This document shows, piece by piece, positions 1 through 12,379 of a stretch of DNA of 64,000 nt. How positions within the stretch are numbered: position 1 is the first letter of the stretch; every line of letters begins with the position of its first letter. Below the pieces are notes generated by a model. It worked only from the letters and a program-made list of their open reading frames with translations, searched no databases and was not told where the DNA came from. The position numbers were made by a program, and so were the translations under genes. This DNA is from Saccharum officinarum (taxonomy: Eukaryota > Streptophyta > Magnoliopsida > Poales > Poaceae), in contig CM036170.1 in the NCBI GenBank assembly GCA_020631735.1, positions 63,875,737 through 63,939,736 on the forward strand. The letters are read 5' to 3'.

Positions 1-3000
1 CCCGACTGCCAGGACGCACCTTGGGCTCACTCTTCGCGTCCCCGTTACACCCACTTCAACACCAGTCTGCCAACCCGAGTTTATCCCAGCTCGAAAAGTG
101 TCACTAGCATCGCGGTCGAAAGGTACTTTATTCGGCCAGCTAAATGTGAGGCATGCGTTCAATATGACAAGAGGGACGAGCAACGATCGGTCCTTAATCG
201 ACACAGACGGAATCACTATAGTCCAAAACCCTATAAGACTCCGCCCGGTCTTCATTTATCCATCAACACTTGATTACTTTTTATGATCACAATTACAGCT
301 AACCATAACCCGGTATCCACCTATAACTCGCAGGTGACAGTAAATCACCCGACTTCTACCGGTCTAAGCATAGCTAAGCAATTTACTCGATCCTGACCTA
401 ACAGGGTAAAAGATAATCCGGTGGCCAAGGTAATAATGCAACAACGTTTTCACTCAACTCCTATAACTTAATGCAACTATATATATAACTATAGTTCATG
501 TAGTAAGGAACAACTTTTATAAAATAGGAGATTTAAAATGCTCCGGGGCTTGCCTCTTTCGAACGAGCTAGGATGGTGGTCGACGCACTCTGGCAGCTCC
601 TCGCCTGACTCTTCCTCCTCGGGCACCTCCTGTGCCTGGGGCTCCTGCTGATCCGTCCAAACTTGCTCCTCCGGTACTGCTACCTGCGACTCTTCCTGCG
701 ATCCTGTATGATGCAAGTGTATAAGTAATCATGCGAATGATGCATCGGATTGTGGTGGAGTGCTTTGATGACATGAGATGCAGATGAGCACATGGAATGA
801 GCAGTTTGAATATAACTATTTCTTCTACAATGTAGTCAACGTCATCCAAGAACATATACCCTAAAACATGCACCTTATTCTTCTATTAGCTAGCCTATTA
901 TTTACACATACAAGTGAACCTAAGCTACCAAAGCTTACCAACCTAACTCATCCATAACATCAGCAAGGCATAATGATGCTTCAAAGATACACCAAACATA
1001 TTTTATTTCTCTTAATTTCTCATAAAGAATAATCTTTTATTCCCTATTTAACTAGGGTTACACAGCAACACCTATTTCTGGTGTAGGTAAAAATCTACCA
1101 AAATTACAGTAGATTACTCTTACCCTAACTAACCTACTACTAAATTTTCATGAGAATTGCCTATGTAAAACTTCCTGTACAAAATAAACAAGTTATAGCC
1201 TAAACATGAGCAAGAAATTATTTTGTACTAGAAAAAGTATCAAACAACAGATTTCACATTTTTCCTATGTTACTAACAGTAAACTATCATACTACAAAAA
1301 TTATCACATGTATGTTCTATACAAATTTAGCTTTCTACTAAAAATAACAAAGATTATCAATTAAAAGCATTTGTACTACACCTCAAAAATTTCTCACAGA
1401 ACATGCTTCACTAATATTTTTTTCTAGAAAGTACATCACTAACAAAGATTAAAGCAACAAGAATCACATTTTTCCCTTCATTATTTTATTTACTACATAT
1501 TTTCTAAGATATCAGCATTTATAGCAATTAAATAAATTTGCACAGTAAAGTGTTACAAAAATAATGAGATATTTTTAAACTGTAGATCTATTCAAGAGGA
1601 ACATTTCAAAATTTGTTTCATCATTTTTGGAGCTATAGATCTCGAGATATTTCAAAGCTGTTTCATAATTCTGAGAAATCATTTTCCTTAATTCTTTTAA
1701 AAATTCGCCGGTGAAAACACTGAATACACCCGGTGCAGTGCACCCACACGCGCTGATACGCGGGACCCACGGGTCAACGAACCCACCGGCCAGCCAGAGC
1801 AGCGCGGGGGAGGCGCTGACCAGTGGCGAACTCACCGCCGGTGAGGTCTCCGGCGACGGGGAGGGCACCAACGTGCTCCCCGCACCGAGACGCACCCAGC
1901 GCACCAACTCCGAGCGGCGCGGGAGCTCCGGAGAAGGCTCGCCGGCGGAGATGGCGGCACGGCGGCGCTGGAGCTCGTCGGCCGGCCAATGCAGGCCACG
2001 GGGGCGGCCGAGAAGGCGAGCGCGAGCACCGCTAGACGAACGGGAAGCGGATGCTCGAGACCGGAGGAGGCATGAAGGGCCAGGGAGCTCTAGCCATGCA
2101 CGCCGGCCAATGGCGGCCATGGCGGCAGTGGAGGAGGGGGGCGGCCAATTGGCCCTCACCTGAGCTCGAGCGGCGGAGTGGAAGCACGCACGCGATGGAG
2201 GAAAGCGGGGCGGAGCCGAGGCCGAGAGAAATCGATCGGAGAAGCAGCCACGAGCGCGGACGGCGGTGGCGGAGCTCCGGGAGCCGGTGATGGCGCGGCG
2301 GTGCGCTGCTGCTGCTGGCGGGGCGAGAGGAGGGAATGGAGGGAGCAGCCGAGGCGGACGAGCGCGCGAAGGGGAGGGTAAGCGAGCGCGGTGTTGCGGG
2401 GGCCACAGGGGCGCGTGTCGCGCGGCGTCGTCGGCGTCCGGCCATGCGGCGGTCGAGCTCTGCCGCGGCGCCACGGCGTCACGCGCGGGCACGCGCGCGG
2501 GGGAGGAAGCCGGCGCGGGGCACGGGCCGGGCTGCCAGCGCTACTGGGCCGAAAGGGAGGCCGCGGCCCACTAAAGTGAAAAACCGATTTTTCTTTTATA
2601 AATAAAATTTTTAGATTTCTATATTTGTTTCAAATTTGAATTTGACGAAGAAAAAGAGGTTTTCAGAATTTTGGCCCAAAATAAAAGTTGTTCAAAATTT
2701 TATTCTCTACAACTTTCATGTAGAGCATTTTTTAAAATTCTCAATAGATTTTGAATTTAGGATTTAAAGCTAAGTTGTTAATCAAAAATCTATTTGTTTA
2801 GAATATTTTTAAAATAAAATTTGAGAAAAACTTGAATTCAAGAATTGCTCCAAAAATCATGTTAATTTATTCTAGATTATTTAAAATTGCTAATACCCAA
2901 AAGTATACTACCTTTTTGGCACTTACATCAAAGTTAGGGTTCTAATTATTTGCTTTTCAAATTTAAATTGAAAAGAGCTATATTTCATGCAATGCTAGTC

Positions 3001-3067
3001 ATGAAATGATGCTGAATGCTTTATGCTTTGAAATGCTAATGCATGCTTAACACCCTGGGGTGTTACA
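1..3067 (-). repeat. 3' LTR of the chromovirus, truncated by the window edge
   Basis: This is the downstream LTR of the minus-strand element. It matches 10670-13740 with few differences (position 1 aligns with 10670). Its right end reads GGTGTTACA, so the LTR starts TGTAACACC on the minus strand, next to the polypurine tract. The first ~0.9 kb of the equivalent LTR is missing beyond the window start. It holds the same AT-rich U3, TATA motif (2594-2603, minus) and GC-rich block (about 1700-2580) as the other copy. Confidence 0.92.
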
Positions 3068-3080
3068 GCCCTCCCCCTTA
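3068..3080 (-). other. Polypurine tract of the chromovirus
   Basis: On the minus strand this reads TAAGGGGGAGGGC, directly abutting the start of the 3' LTR. It would prime plus-strand DNA synthesis in reverse transcription. Its first three bases are the TAA stop codon of gag-pol, so the coding region runs into the tract with no spacer. Confidence 0.85.
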
Positions 3081-6000
3081 TAAGAATCTCGTCCCGAGAT
3101 TTTGAGTTACGAACCATTTATCGTAAAAATCTTTATACGCAGTTTGAAGATATTCTCCCGTTTCCCATGAAGCATCACTCTCATCATGATGGCTCCACTG
3201 AATCTTGTAGGTTGTTACCACTCTATTCCGAGTGACTCGGTCCTTAGTATCCAGAACTCGAACCGGTTGTTCACGATATTCCAAGTCCGCCTTGATCCGA
3301 ATACCCTGCGGTTCTATTCTCTCTTCCGGAACACACAGACATTTCTTCAAATGGGATACGTGAAAGACGGGAAAGATCGAACTCATCCCTTCTGGCAATC
3401 GCAACTTGTACGCCACGGGACCCTTTTTCTCTATGATCTGGTATGGTCCGATATATCTAGCAGACAGTTTCTGCTTGATTCCAAACCGTTTCTTCTTCAT
3501 GGGGGTAACCTTCAAATAGACATAGTCACCCACTTGGAAATCCAATGGTCTCCTTCTCTTGTCTGCATAACTCTTCTGACGGGACTGTGCAGCTTGCATG
3601 TTTTGCCGGATAATACGGACCTTCTTCTCTGCCTCATCTACAAAATCAATTCCATAAAACCTTCTTTCTCCAGGCTCTACCCAATTTAACGGTGTCCTGC
3701 ACTTCCTGCCATATAAAGCTTCAAAAGGTGCCATCTTGATACTCTCTTGGTAACTGTTGTTGTAAGCGAATTCTGCCAATGGTAACCAGGATTCCCATGA
3801 GCCTCTGGATGACAGTACACAAGCTCTAAGCATATCTTCAAGTACAGCATTAACTCGTTCTGTCTGCCCGTCTGTCTGTGGATGGTAAGCCGTACTACGA
3901 ATCAAACTAGTACCCAAACCTTTATGAAGATGTTCCCAAAAATGAGAGGTAAACTGTGAACCACGATCAGACACGATCGTTTTTGGTATACCATGTAATC
4001 GGACAATCTCAGCAATATACTTTTCTGCATATTGAGGTGGTCGGAATGTTGTCTTAACTGGCAGAAAGTGAGCTGTCTTGGTGAGACGATCTACTATTAC
4101 CCAAATAGAATCATGTCCCTTCTGTGTGGTGGGAAGACCAGTGATGAAATCCATACTTATATCATCCCATTTCCAATCGGGTACAGACAAGGGTTGCAGA
4201 AGTCCTGCGGGTCTCATGTGAAGAGCTTTAACTCTACAACACATGTCGCAACGAGCAACGTATGCTGCAATTTCTTTTTTCATCTTAGTCCACCAATAAC
4301 GGGGTCGCAAATCTTGGTACATCTTACTACTTCCGGGGTGAATAGATAGCTTGGAATGATGGGTCTCATTCATCAACTTGTTCTTAAGCTCTCTATCCTT
4401 AGGTACCACCAGGCGATCCTTAAACCATAACACTCCTTGGTCATCCAATCGAAAGTGTTTGGTGGGTTCCCTCTTCATCTTCTCTTTGATATGAAAGATT
4501 CCCTTATCTGTCTTCTGACCTTCAATGATCTGGTTTTCCAGAGTACAACTGATCTGAATATTATGCAACACAGCAGGATGTAACAATTTGAACCCTTCTT
4601 CAAACAACGGTTGCACATCAATAGCATGTGATTTTCTGCTCAGTGCATCTGCTACTACATTAGCCTTCCCGGGATGATAATGCACGTTTAGATTATAGTC
4701 CTTTATCAGCTCTAACCATCTTCTCTGTCGCATGTTCAACTCAGATTGGGTAAAAATGTATTTGAGACTCTTATGATCTGTAAAGAGATTACACACATTA
4801 CCCAGCAGGTAGTGTCTCCAAATCTTTAGAGCATGCACTACTGCTGCAAGCTCCAAATCATGTGTAGGATAGTTAACTTCATGCTTCCTCAATTGACGTG
4901 AGGCATAGGCAATGACCCTTCCATTTTGCATTAGTACACATCCTAACCCATTCTTAGATGCGTCACAGAACACATCAAAAGACTTTTCTATATCCGGTTG
5001 GGCCAGAACAGGAGCAGTGGTCAACAACTTTCGCAAGGTGCAGAAAGCTGCCTCGCACTCCTCTGTCCATACAAACTTATGATCCTTCTGTAACAGGCTT
5101 GTCATTGGTTTGGCAATCTTCGAGAAATCCGGTATGAAGCGACGATAGTAACCGGCTAAACCAAGAAAACTGCGAACTTCATGCACTGAGGTTGGTGACT
5201 TCCAGTCCATAACCTCTTGCACCTTACTAGGGTCTACGGAAATGCCATTTTCAGACAACACGTGGCCGAGAAAAGGAACTGTCTTAAGCCAGAACTCACA
5301 CTTGCTGAACTTCGCATACAGTTGATGTCCTCTGAGTCTAGTCAAGACAATCCTGAGGTGCTCTGCGTGATCTTCTTCATTCTCTGAATATATTAGAATG
5401 TCATCAATGAACACAATCACAAACTTGTCCAACTCTGGCATGAAAACAGAATTCATCAGATACATAAAGTATGCAGGAGCGTTTGTCAATCCGAAGGACA
5501 TGACAAGATACTCGTACAAGCCATATCTGGTAGAGAACGCAGTCTTAGGCACATCTTGCGGCCTAATCTTTATCTGATGGTATCCTGATCTCAAATCTAT
5601 CTTAGAGAACACTTTGGCTTTAGACAATTGGTCAAACAAGATATCAATCCGAGGAAGAGGATACTTGTTTTTAATTGTCACTGCATTCAGTGGTCGATAA
5701 TCCACGCACATGCGTAAGGAGTTATCCTTCTTCTTTTTCACAAATAGAGCGGGGCATCCCCATTCAGACGAGCTGGGACGAATCAAACCTTTCTTTAGTA
5801 AGTCCTGGAGTTGCTTCTTCAATTCGGCTAACTCATTGGGAGGCATCCGATAGGGCCTTCTCGAGATCGGTGCTGTTCCCGGAATTAACTCAATGGCAAA
5901 CTCAACATCTCGGTCTGGTGGAAGTCCAGGTAACTCATCCGGAAACACATCTGGAAACTCACAGACCACTGGAATCTGGGCTAGCAGAGTAGTTTGGACC

Positions 6001-7535
6001 GCACAAGTCGTGCTAGCTAGGTCTACTTTCCGAGGTAGGACCACCCGAAAAGTGCCTTCTCCACTTGGTTCCTTAAGAGAGATACTCCTTCCTCCAATAT
6101 CGATTACTACCCCCATCTTATTCATCCAGTTCATACCCATGATCACATCCAAAACTAACCCTGGCATGACTATCAGATTAAGCTTATATTGTCGGTTTGA
6201 TATGTTTAGGGTTACTCCCTGAACTATCTGATTAGTCAACAGATCAGCCCCAGCTGAACTGATTTTATATGCACATTCCAATTCGACTATCCTTTGCTCA
6301 TGCCTCTTAACAAATGCTTGACTTACAAAGGAATGAGATGATCCGGAATCAAACAAGACTACTGCAGGATGATTGTTGATAGAAAACATACCAGCTGTTA
6401 CCGGTTCTCCTTCAGGGATGTCATCCACGGTGGTGTGATGCACACGAGCTTGATACTGCGTCTGCTGTTTCTTAGGGTAGGGACAAAACTTCGCAAAGTG
6501 TCCGGGTTGGTTGCAGTTGAAGCACGGTCCCTTCACTTGAGCCACAGTTCCAGATGAACTGCCTTGTCCTATCTTCGCCTGAGGCAATGCCATCTTGAAT
6601 GGTTTCTGGTTCCTCTGGGGTTGCTGAGCATTCTGATTCTTCCTTTGCGGTGGCCTAAACCTTGCACCTGGGGCAGGCGATCGATAAGCTGGACGGTTGG
6701 CCACTGGGGCTCTGGACTGGGACGAACCCGACTCGAAAGCTCTCTTACGGATCTTGGAAGCAGCATAAACATTGTTGTTCTTCTCTTGCTTCAGACAGTC
6801 ACTAACGAAATCATTGAAACCAGTCCTCATATTTGTACCCACATGTTTCATCATCTTGGGATTCAGGCCTCTCTTGAAGCTAGCGATCTTCTTGGCCTCA
6901 GTATTCACCATATCAGGAGCATAACGGCTCAGGTTATTGAATGCATGTAGATATTGAGTTACAGTCTTCGTGCCTTGATTCAGTGCCAGGAATTCCCCAA
7001 GCTTCATCTCGGTCAGACCAGGTGGAATGTACGTTCCACGGAAGGCTTCGGTGAACTCCCTCCAAGTGATGTGAGCGTGGGGAGGAAAAGTGGTGCGGTG
7101 ATGTTTCCACCACATTCCTGCCGGACCTTGAAGCTGATGAGCTGCATACTCAGTCTTCAACACTTCAGTCATTCTCAAGACACGGAACTTGTCTTCCATA
7201 GTATTAATCCACTCTTCTGCATCCAAGGGTTCTGCGGCTTCCTTGAAGATCGGTGGACGAGTATCCATGAAGTCCTTGAAACTGCTGTACTGATTTGCTT
7301 CGTGCCCACCCGGGTTTATTCCCCGACGGGTGTTGTCTGCGATACTGCGCAACGCAGCTTCCATATTCTGTTGCATGCCCTCCATATTACGTTGGCTTCC
7401 AAGAAATTGTGCGAAAAACTGTTCCGCAGTGTAGGGTGGAGGAGGCGGTGGTGGATCACGGTCATCACTAGCAGCTGCACTGCCACCAGCCTCAGCGGCA
7501 CCATACACGGTACGACGAGTGTTCGGCATCTGCAT
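3078..7535 (-). CDS. Gag-Pol polyprotein with C-terminal chromodomain
   Basis: This is an intact 1485-residue single-frame polyprotein. Seen in order: Gag (about 90-270); a CCHC zinc knuckle (C338, C341, H346, C351); an aspartic protease with DSGSS at 396-400; reverse transcriptase with the catalytic FIDD around 709-712; RNase H (D858 and D920 regions); an integrase HHCC finger (1059-1099); and a DDE triad D1129, D1190, E1226 with exact 60- and 35-residue spacing. A chromodomain follows at about 1418-1470 with aromatic candidates Y1420, W1447 and W1457. In chromoviruses this domain guides integration to marked chromatin, typically H3K9-methylated. A second ATG two codons in (7529) is preceded by CAG and could be used after splicing. 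No missing catalytic residue is seen, so the element may be competent. Confidence 0.95.
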   Translation of the reverse strand: MQMPNTRRTVYGAAEAGGSAAASDDRDPPPPPPPYTAEQFFAQFLGSQRNMEGMQQNMEAALRSIADNTRRGINPGGHEANQYSSFKDFMDTRPPIFKEAAEPLDAEEWINTMEDKFRVLRMTEVLKTEYAAHQLQGPAGMWWKHHRTTFPPHAHITWREFTEAFRGTYIPPGLTEMKLGEFLALNQGTKTVTQYLHAFNNLSRYAPDMVNTEAKKIASFKRGLNPKMMKHVGTNMRTGFNDFVSDCLKQEKNNNVYAASKIRKRAFESGSSQSRAPVANRPAYRSPAPGARFRPPQRKNQNAQQPQRNQKPFKMALPQAKIGQGSSSGTVAQVKGPCFNCNQPGHFAKFCPYPKKQQTQYQARVHHTTVDDIPEGEPVTAGMFSINNHPAVVLFDSGSSHSFVSQAFVKRHEQRIVELECAYKISSAGADLLTNQIVQGVTLNISNRQYKLNLIVMPGLVLDVIMGMNWMNKMGVVIDIGGRSISLKEPSGEGTFRVVLPRKVDLASTTCAVQTTLLAQIPVVCEFPDVFPDELPGLPPDRDVEFAIELIPGTAPISRRPYRMPPNELAELKKQLQDLLKKGLIRPSSSEWGCPALFVKKKKDNSLRMCVDYRPLNAVTIKNKYPLPRIDILFDQLSKAKVFSKIDLRSGYHQIKIRPQDVPKTAFSTRYGLYEYLVMSFGLTNAPAYFMYLMNSVFMPELDKFVIVFIDDILIYSENEEDHAEHLRIVLTRLRGHQLYAKFSKCEFWLKTVPFLGHVLSENGISVDPSKVQEVMDWKSPTSVHEVRSFLGLAGYYRRFIPDFSKIAKPMTSLLQKDHKFVWTEECEAAFCTLRKLLTTAPVLAQPDIEKSFDVFCDASKNGLGCVLMQNGRVIAYASRQLRKHEVNYPTHDLELAAVVHALKIWRHYLLGNVCNLFTDHKSLKYIFTQSELNMRQRRWLELIKDYNLNVHYHPGKANVVADALSRKSHAIDVQPLFEEGFKLLHPAVLHNIQISCTLENQIIEGQKTDKGIFHIKEKMKREPTKHFRLDDQGVLWFKDRLVVPKDRELKNKLMNETHHSKLSIHPGSSKMYQDLRPRYWWTKMKKEIAAYVARCDMCCRVKALHMRPAGLLQPLSVPDWKWDDISMDFITGLPTTQKGHDSIWVIVDRLTKTAHFLPVKTTFRPPQYAEKYIAEIVRLHGIPKTIVSDRGSQFTSHFWEHLHKGLGTSLIRSTAYHPQTDGQTERVNAVLEDMLRACVLSSRGSWESWLPLAEFAYNNSYQESIKMAPFEALYGRKCRTPLNWVEPGERRFYGIDFVDEAEKKVRIIRQNMQAAQSRQKSYADKRRRPLDFQVGDYVYLKVTPMKKKRFGIKQKLSARYIGPYQIIEKKGPVAYKLRLPEGMSSIFPVFHVSHLKKCLCVPEERIEPQGIRIKADLEYREQPVRVLDTKDRVTRNRVVTTYKIQWSHHDESDASWETGEYLQTAYKDFYDKWFVTQNLGTRFL

Positions 7536-7898
7536 GTTTCAGCAACAGTAATTATTAGGTGATGTTGTAGGAATTGCGACCGAATGAAAAATCATGCTGA
7601 CTGAATTTACTGGAGAGAATAAATTCATACAATAAAACAGGGGCACAATAAGTCATTCCAATTAACACAACATCACTAATTAGATTACTTAAAGCGCACA
7701 CATCGCGTCCATTACAACCAAGTTGCCAGCATACATACACTGGACTTTTTGACGTTCGGATACCGCCACAAACACATCCAAGCTTTCCAACATTACATCA
7801 AAGCCTTAGTCTTTCTACTCATTATTACATGCCCAACGTGCCAACAAAGCAAAAGATCATGTAGATGGAACCTAGTAGCTAGCGCAACAACTACTAGC

Positions 7899-8951
7899 CT
7901 ACTCATCGTGGTCGCTGTCTAAGTCCGAGACGTTGGCGTCGTCGCCATTAGCAGCGTCGTGGTGCTCCCCAACTGGTGCTTCGGGCTCTTCAGGATCTTC
8001 GTCTTCATTCAAATCCATCTCTGCCGCACCAGGAGGAACATAGGGGTTGAGTTGATTGTTCAGCCGATGAACCTCCTCATGCAGATTGTCATTATATTCC
8101 TCTGCATATGCCAGCTGTTGCTCTAGCTCAAACTGTCTAGCCCTCAACACATTCTCTGCGGACCAGGCTTCATTCCTCTGATGGAGCACATGAGTCAACA
8201 TGCGCTCAGCGTTCCTGTTGGCGGTGGTCAGTCGCCCAACCTGCTCTCTCAGGGCACGTACATCTCCTTCGAAAGCCACAGTCCTCTGGGTAGCCTGATC
8301 TCTCTGACGAGTCAACTGAGCCATCTCTGTGTTGAGCCTCTCAATCTCGGCGTCGTGATCTCTCTGAAGCTGACGGCGGTCATCACGAGCCTGACCAAGA
8401 GCACTAGACACACGTCTCAGGCTACCTTCCACTCCATCAAAGGCCCTCATCACTGCGAACATGGCACTCATAGCGGGGTTGTCACTGTTCTGTGCTTCTG
8501 CGGCGCTAATCTCCAGAGATCTTCCTCTTGCCTGCTGCCACGAGTCAGTGGAGGGGTTGCCCCTCGGAAAGACTCCAACTATAGCTGCTGCCAACTCCTG
8601 AGGAAAGCGATCCATGATATCCCTCAGGATCCCAAAGGCTGCCCTCTCAGCGGCTTCTTCAGGGGTCCTGCCAGTTGACTCAAAATGCCAACCGGTCCAC
8701 TCAGAACCATCACCTCGGGGACGAACTACTGCTTCCACAGTCACCAAAAGTCCTTCCCCCAACCGCTCATTCGACCAAAAGTAGCGGGGCTCCATCCCAT
8801 CAGGATAGCCTACATAGCTGAGTACTCTCCACAAGAGCGTAGGCATCCCAAACTCTCCAAGAAAAGTGTGGCGCTGACGAGTGCGTGGAGCAAGCTGATG
8901 ACGGGGAGCTCTGCCGGTGGACTTGCGGGCTGTCTGCTTGGTACGTGCCAT
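7899..8951 (-). CDS. Extra retrotransposon ORF with histone H3 tail mimic, coiled coil and acidic tail
   Basis: This is an intact 350-residue ORF in the same orientation as gag-pol and 363 bp upstream of it. After Met it reads ARTKQTARKSTG, identical to histone H3 residues 1-12; similarity continues as R-APR-H-QLA, matching H3 14-21 with one residue deleted, then fades. K4, K9, S10 and T11 are kept, while the positions of K14, K18 and K23 are R, H and R. The middle (about 30-150) is not recognised. Residues about 165-305 have heptad-like spacing and look like a long coiled coil, and the last ~40 residues are strongly acidic. The frame is open three codons further upstream, but that codon is TTG; the first ATG is 8951, in good context (AGATGG) and right after an acceptor-like TTTTGCTACAG. 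The protein is not a histone, because the histone fold is absent. Function is unknown; a chromatin-decoy or adaptor role is inference. Confidence 0.9.
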   Translation of the reverse strand: MARTKQTARKSTGRAPRHQLAPRTRQRHTFLGEFGMPTLLWRVLSYVGYPDGMEPRYFWSNERLGEGLLVTVEAVVRPRGDGSEWTGWHFESTGRTPEEAAERAAFGILRDIMDRFPQELAAAIVGVFPRGNPSTDSWQQARGRSLEISAAEAQNSDNPAMSAMFAVMRAFDGVEGSLRRVSSALGQARDDRRQLQRDHDAEIERLNTEMAQLTRQRDQATQRTVAFEGDVRALREQVGRLTTANRNAERMLTHVLHQRNEAWSAENVLRARQFELEQQLAYAEEYNDNLHEEVHRLNNQLNPYVPPGAAEMDLNEDEDPEEPEAPVGEHHDAANGDDANVSDLDSDHDE

Positions 8952-9717
8952 CTGTAGCAAAATTTTATTACCGTGGTGAGAACAGATTTTTAAGTTGGCA
9001 TTTTTATCGAAATGAGATAATCAACTTATAAGGGGAGGAACAATGCCATGAATGAAATGCACCACATGATACATGCACGTTCCGTACGTCCTCACAAACT
9101 TAGAAAACTAATAACTACTAACGGAATAAACGGTGGCATACAACGATCTCTTGTAACGTAACTAATACGTACTACTCGAAAGCGTTGTTATGTACCTGCA
9201 GAAAGTCACTTCAGCCCAACCTCACAGTATGAAAATATGCAAGAAAGCAGTAAAGTAAGTTACTCGCTCTACACGCATCCCCAGATACGAGTATAACGGT
9301 AACAACTACCCGAATCATCGTCCTATTGACGGCATCGTCACCGCATGACGGAAGTCCCCACCATTTGAATACCCTCATACGAACATGCGCATGGCACGTA
9401 AGTATTTCGGTATCACATAAGCACTCCCCTAGATCGGCAGTGTATCCGACCATGCTCTCACAACTCTCACTTACCAGGGCGTAGAGGAAATTGATCCATA
9501 CATTACCACTCAATTGAATGGCACTCATACAATAGCACGCCGTATGAGCGACGAAATTTCAAATATGATGCAAACCCCCAAGTTAGTACTTAATTAAGCC
9601 ACCTAGAGTCCTTATGGGGCATAAAGGATATGACCACTGGCACACTCTTAAATTTGAAAGCTTAGTTGAAAACACAGTTTTGTTTTTAAATACCCATGTG
9701 AACAGTAACATGCTAAA
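8952..9717 (-). other. Untranslated leader between PBS and extra ORF
   Basis: About 770 bp lie between the PBS and the first ATG of the extra ORF. A 105-codon open frame (9211-9528, minus) matches nothing I recognise and is probably chance. The leader ends in a pyrimidine-rich stretch and CAG just before ATG, so it may contain an intron. Confidence 0.5.
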
Positions 9718-9733
9718 CCATGCTCCGATGCCA
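9718..9733 (-). other. Primer binding site, initiator tRNA-Met type variant
   Basis: On the minus strand this reads TGGCATCGGAGCATGG, two bases (GC) inside the end of the 5' LTR. It differs at two positions from the common plant initiator tRNA-Met PBS core TGGTATCAGAGC. Its position immediately after TTACA fixes the LTR boundary at 9736. Confidence 0.75.
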
Positions 9734-12379
9734 GCTGTAACGGATCAACGTAATTATACGAGATTAAGTAAGAAAATCTTCCACCGAGGCGGTTAATTTA
9801 TCAAACTTAAACCCGTATAACCCGAGATTCCGTGAAATCACGAGGGATTTCAAACCAACCAACATACAACCAAGATCGTACTGATTTAGCAGCCACAGTT
9901 CACATGATACGTAGAGTTCACAATAAAAGTGGAGTACATCGGAGTTCGAAATAAAAGTTATTACAACATAGTTCAAAATAACATAGCGGAAGCAAGTAGT
10001 TTTACACCCACACTTAGTTCAAATACAGTGCCAGTAGATAGTCATGGTCCACAAAAGCAGTAGATAAGACGAACAGAGTGACCCTTGCCCAAGGTCCTAG
10101 TTGTCGCCCATCGCCGGATACAGACAGTTGGAGCAGTACCCATAGTACATCTGACCATCTGCAACAACAATGGGAACAACGCCCTGAGTACGAGAATGTA
10201 CTCAGCTAGACTTACCCGTCATAAACCAGAAATAAAGGACACCAAGGATCATGCAAGGCTTTATAGATTGGACTGGCTTGACTCATTTGCGAAAAAGCAT
10301 AAGTTGTTATGAAAAACTATACCAGTACTTTTTGCATCACTTTTAGTATAACCTATTCAAGCTAGGTAAGCAGCTATTGCTAGAACAATCACTTGATTCA
10401 TCATTAACAATCTAGATTACCATATCAGGTTTAGCATTTCCAACATCATTCACTTAACCATCAGTGTTCCATTAATATTACTACGATGCCATAGCTCGAG
10501 TCAAGTGCTCACTAACCGGGAGCGACGGCGATTCGAATCGAATTCCTATCCAGCTGGAGATTTATTCCTCACACAAACCCTGCTTCCCCGTCAGGGTCGC
10601 GTAGATCACCAATGACACTTTCCAAGAAGCCGCGGGATAACAATCATGGATCGCACTACCCAGGGACCGCCTGACTGCCAGGACGCACCTTGGGCTCACT
10701 CTTCGCGTCCCCGTTACACCCACTTCAACACCAATCTGCCAACCCGAGTTTATCCCAGCTCGAAAAGTGTCACTAGCTTCGCGGTCGAAAGGTACTTTAT
10801 TCGGCCAGCTAAATGTGAGGCATGCGTTCAACATGACAAGAGGGACGAGCAACGATCGGTCCTTAATCGACACAGACGGAATCACTATAGTCCAAAACCC
10901 TATAAGACTCCGCCCGGTCTTCATTTATCCATCAACACTTGGTTACTTTTTATGATCACAATTACAGCTAACCATAACCCGGTATCCACCTATAACTCGC
11001 AGGTGGCAGGAAATCACCCGACTTCTACCGGTCTAAGCATAGCTAAGCAATTTACTCGATCCTGACCTAACAGGGTAAAAGATAATCCGGTGGCCAAGGT
11101 AATAATGCAACAACGGTTTCACTCAACTCCTATAACTTAATGCAACTATATATATAACTATAGTTCATGTAGTAAGGAACAACTTTTATAAAATAGGAGA
11201 CTTAAAATGCTCCGGGGCTTGCCTCTTTCGAACGAGCTAGGATGGTGGTCGACGCACTCTGGCAGCTCCTCGCCTGACTCTTCCTCCTCGGGCACCTCCT
11301 GTGCCTGGGGCTCCTGCTGATCCGTCCAAACTTGCTCCTCCGGTACTGCTACCTGCGACTCTTCCTGCGATCCTGTATGATGCAAGTGCATAAGTAATCA
11401 TGCGAATGATGCATCAGATTGTGGTGGAGTGCTTTGATGACATGAGATGCAGATGAGCACATGGAATGAGCAGTTTGAATATAACTATTTCTTCTACAAT
11501 GTAGTCAACGTCATCCAATAACATATACCCTAAAACATGCACCTTATTCTTCTATTAGCTAGCCTATTATTTACACATACAAGTGAACCTAAGCTACCAA
11601 AGCTTACCAACCTAACTCATCCATAACATCAGCAAGGCATAATGATGCTTCAAAGATACACCAAACATATTTTATTTCTCTTAATTTCTCATAAAGAATA
11701 ATCTTTTATTCCCTATTTAACTAGGGTTACACAGCAACACCTATTTCTGGTGTAGATAAAAATCTACCAAAATTACAGTAGATTACTCTTACCCTAACTA
11801 ACCTACTACTAAATTTTCATGAGAATTGCCTATGTAAAACTGCATGTACAAAATAAACAAGTTATAGCCTAAACATGAGCAGGAAATTATTTTGTACTAG
11901 AAAAAGTATCAAACAATAGATTTCACATTTTTCCTATGTTACTAACAGTAAACTATCATACTACAAAAATTATCACATGTATGTTCTATACAAATTTAGC
12001 TTTCTACTAAAAATAAAAAAAGATTATCAATTAAAAGCATTTGTACTACACCTCAAAAATTTCTCACAGACATGCTTCACTAATATTTTTTCCTAGAAAG
12101 TACATCACTAACAAAGATTAAAGCAACAAGAATCACATTTTTCCCTTCATTATTTTATTTACTACATATTTTCTAAGATATCAACATTTATAGTAATTAA
12201 ATAAATTTGCACAGTAAAGTGTTACAAAAATAATATGAGATATTTTTAAACTGTAGATCTATTCAAGAGGAACATTTCAAAATTTGTTTCATCATTTTTG
12301 GAGCTATAGATCTTGAGATATGATTTTTCAAAGCTGTTTCATAATTCTGAGAAATCATTTTCCTTAATTCTTTTAAAAA

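Noticed and set aside
489..716. Short acidic open frame in both LTRs (also 11158-11391)
   Set aside because: Its conservation is explained by overall LTR identity; it is short and has no recognised family.
1575..2492. 305-codon minus-strand open frame in the left LTR, with a 285-codon counterpart at 12263-13120
   Set aside because: It lies in the GC-rich block, where stops are rare on both strands. Small indels between the two LTRs change the frame in use, and no known domain is present.
3186..7562. Plus-strand open frames opposite gag-pol
   Set aside because: They are shadows of the intact gag-pol frame and encode nothing recognisable.
7899..8951. Calling the extra ORF a histone H3 gene
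   Set aside because: Only the first ~20 residues resemble H3; the histone fold is absent and the protein is much longer than H3.
9211..9528. 105-codon open frame in the chromovirus leader
   Set aside because: No recognisable protein or family support; chance length.
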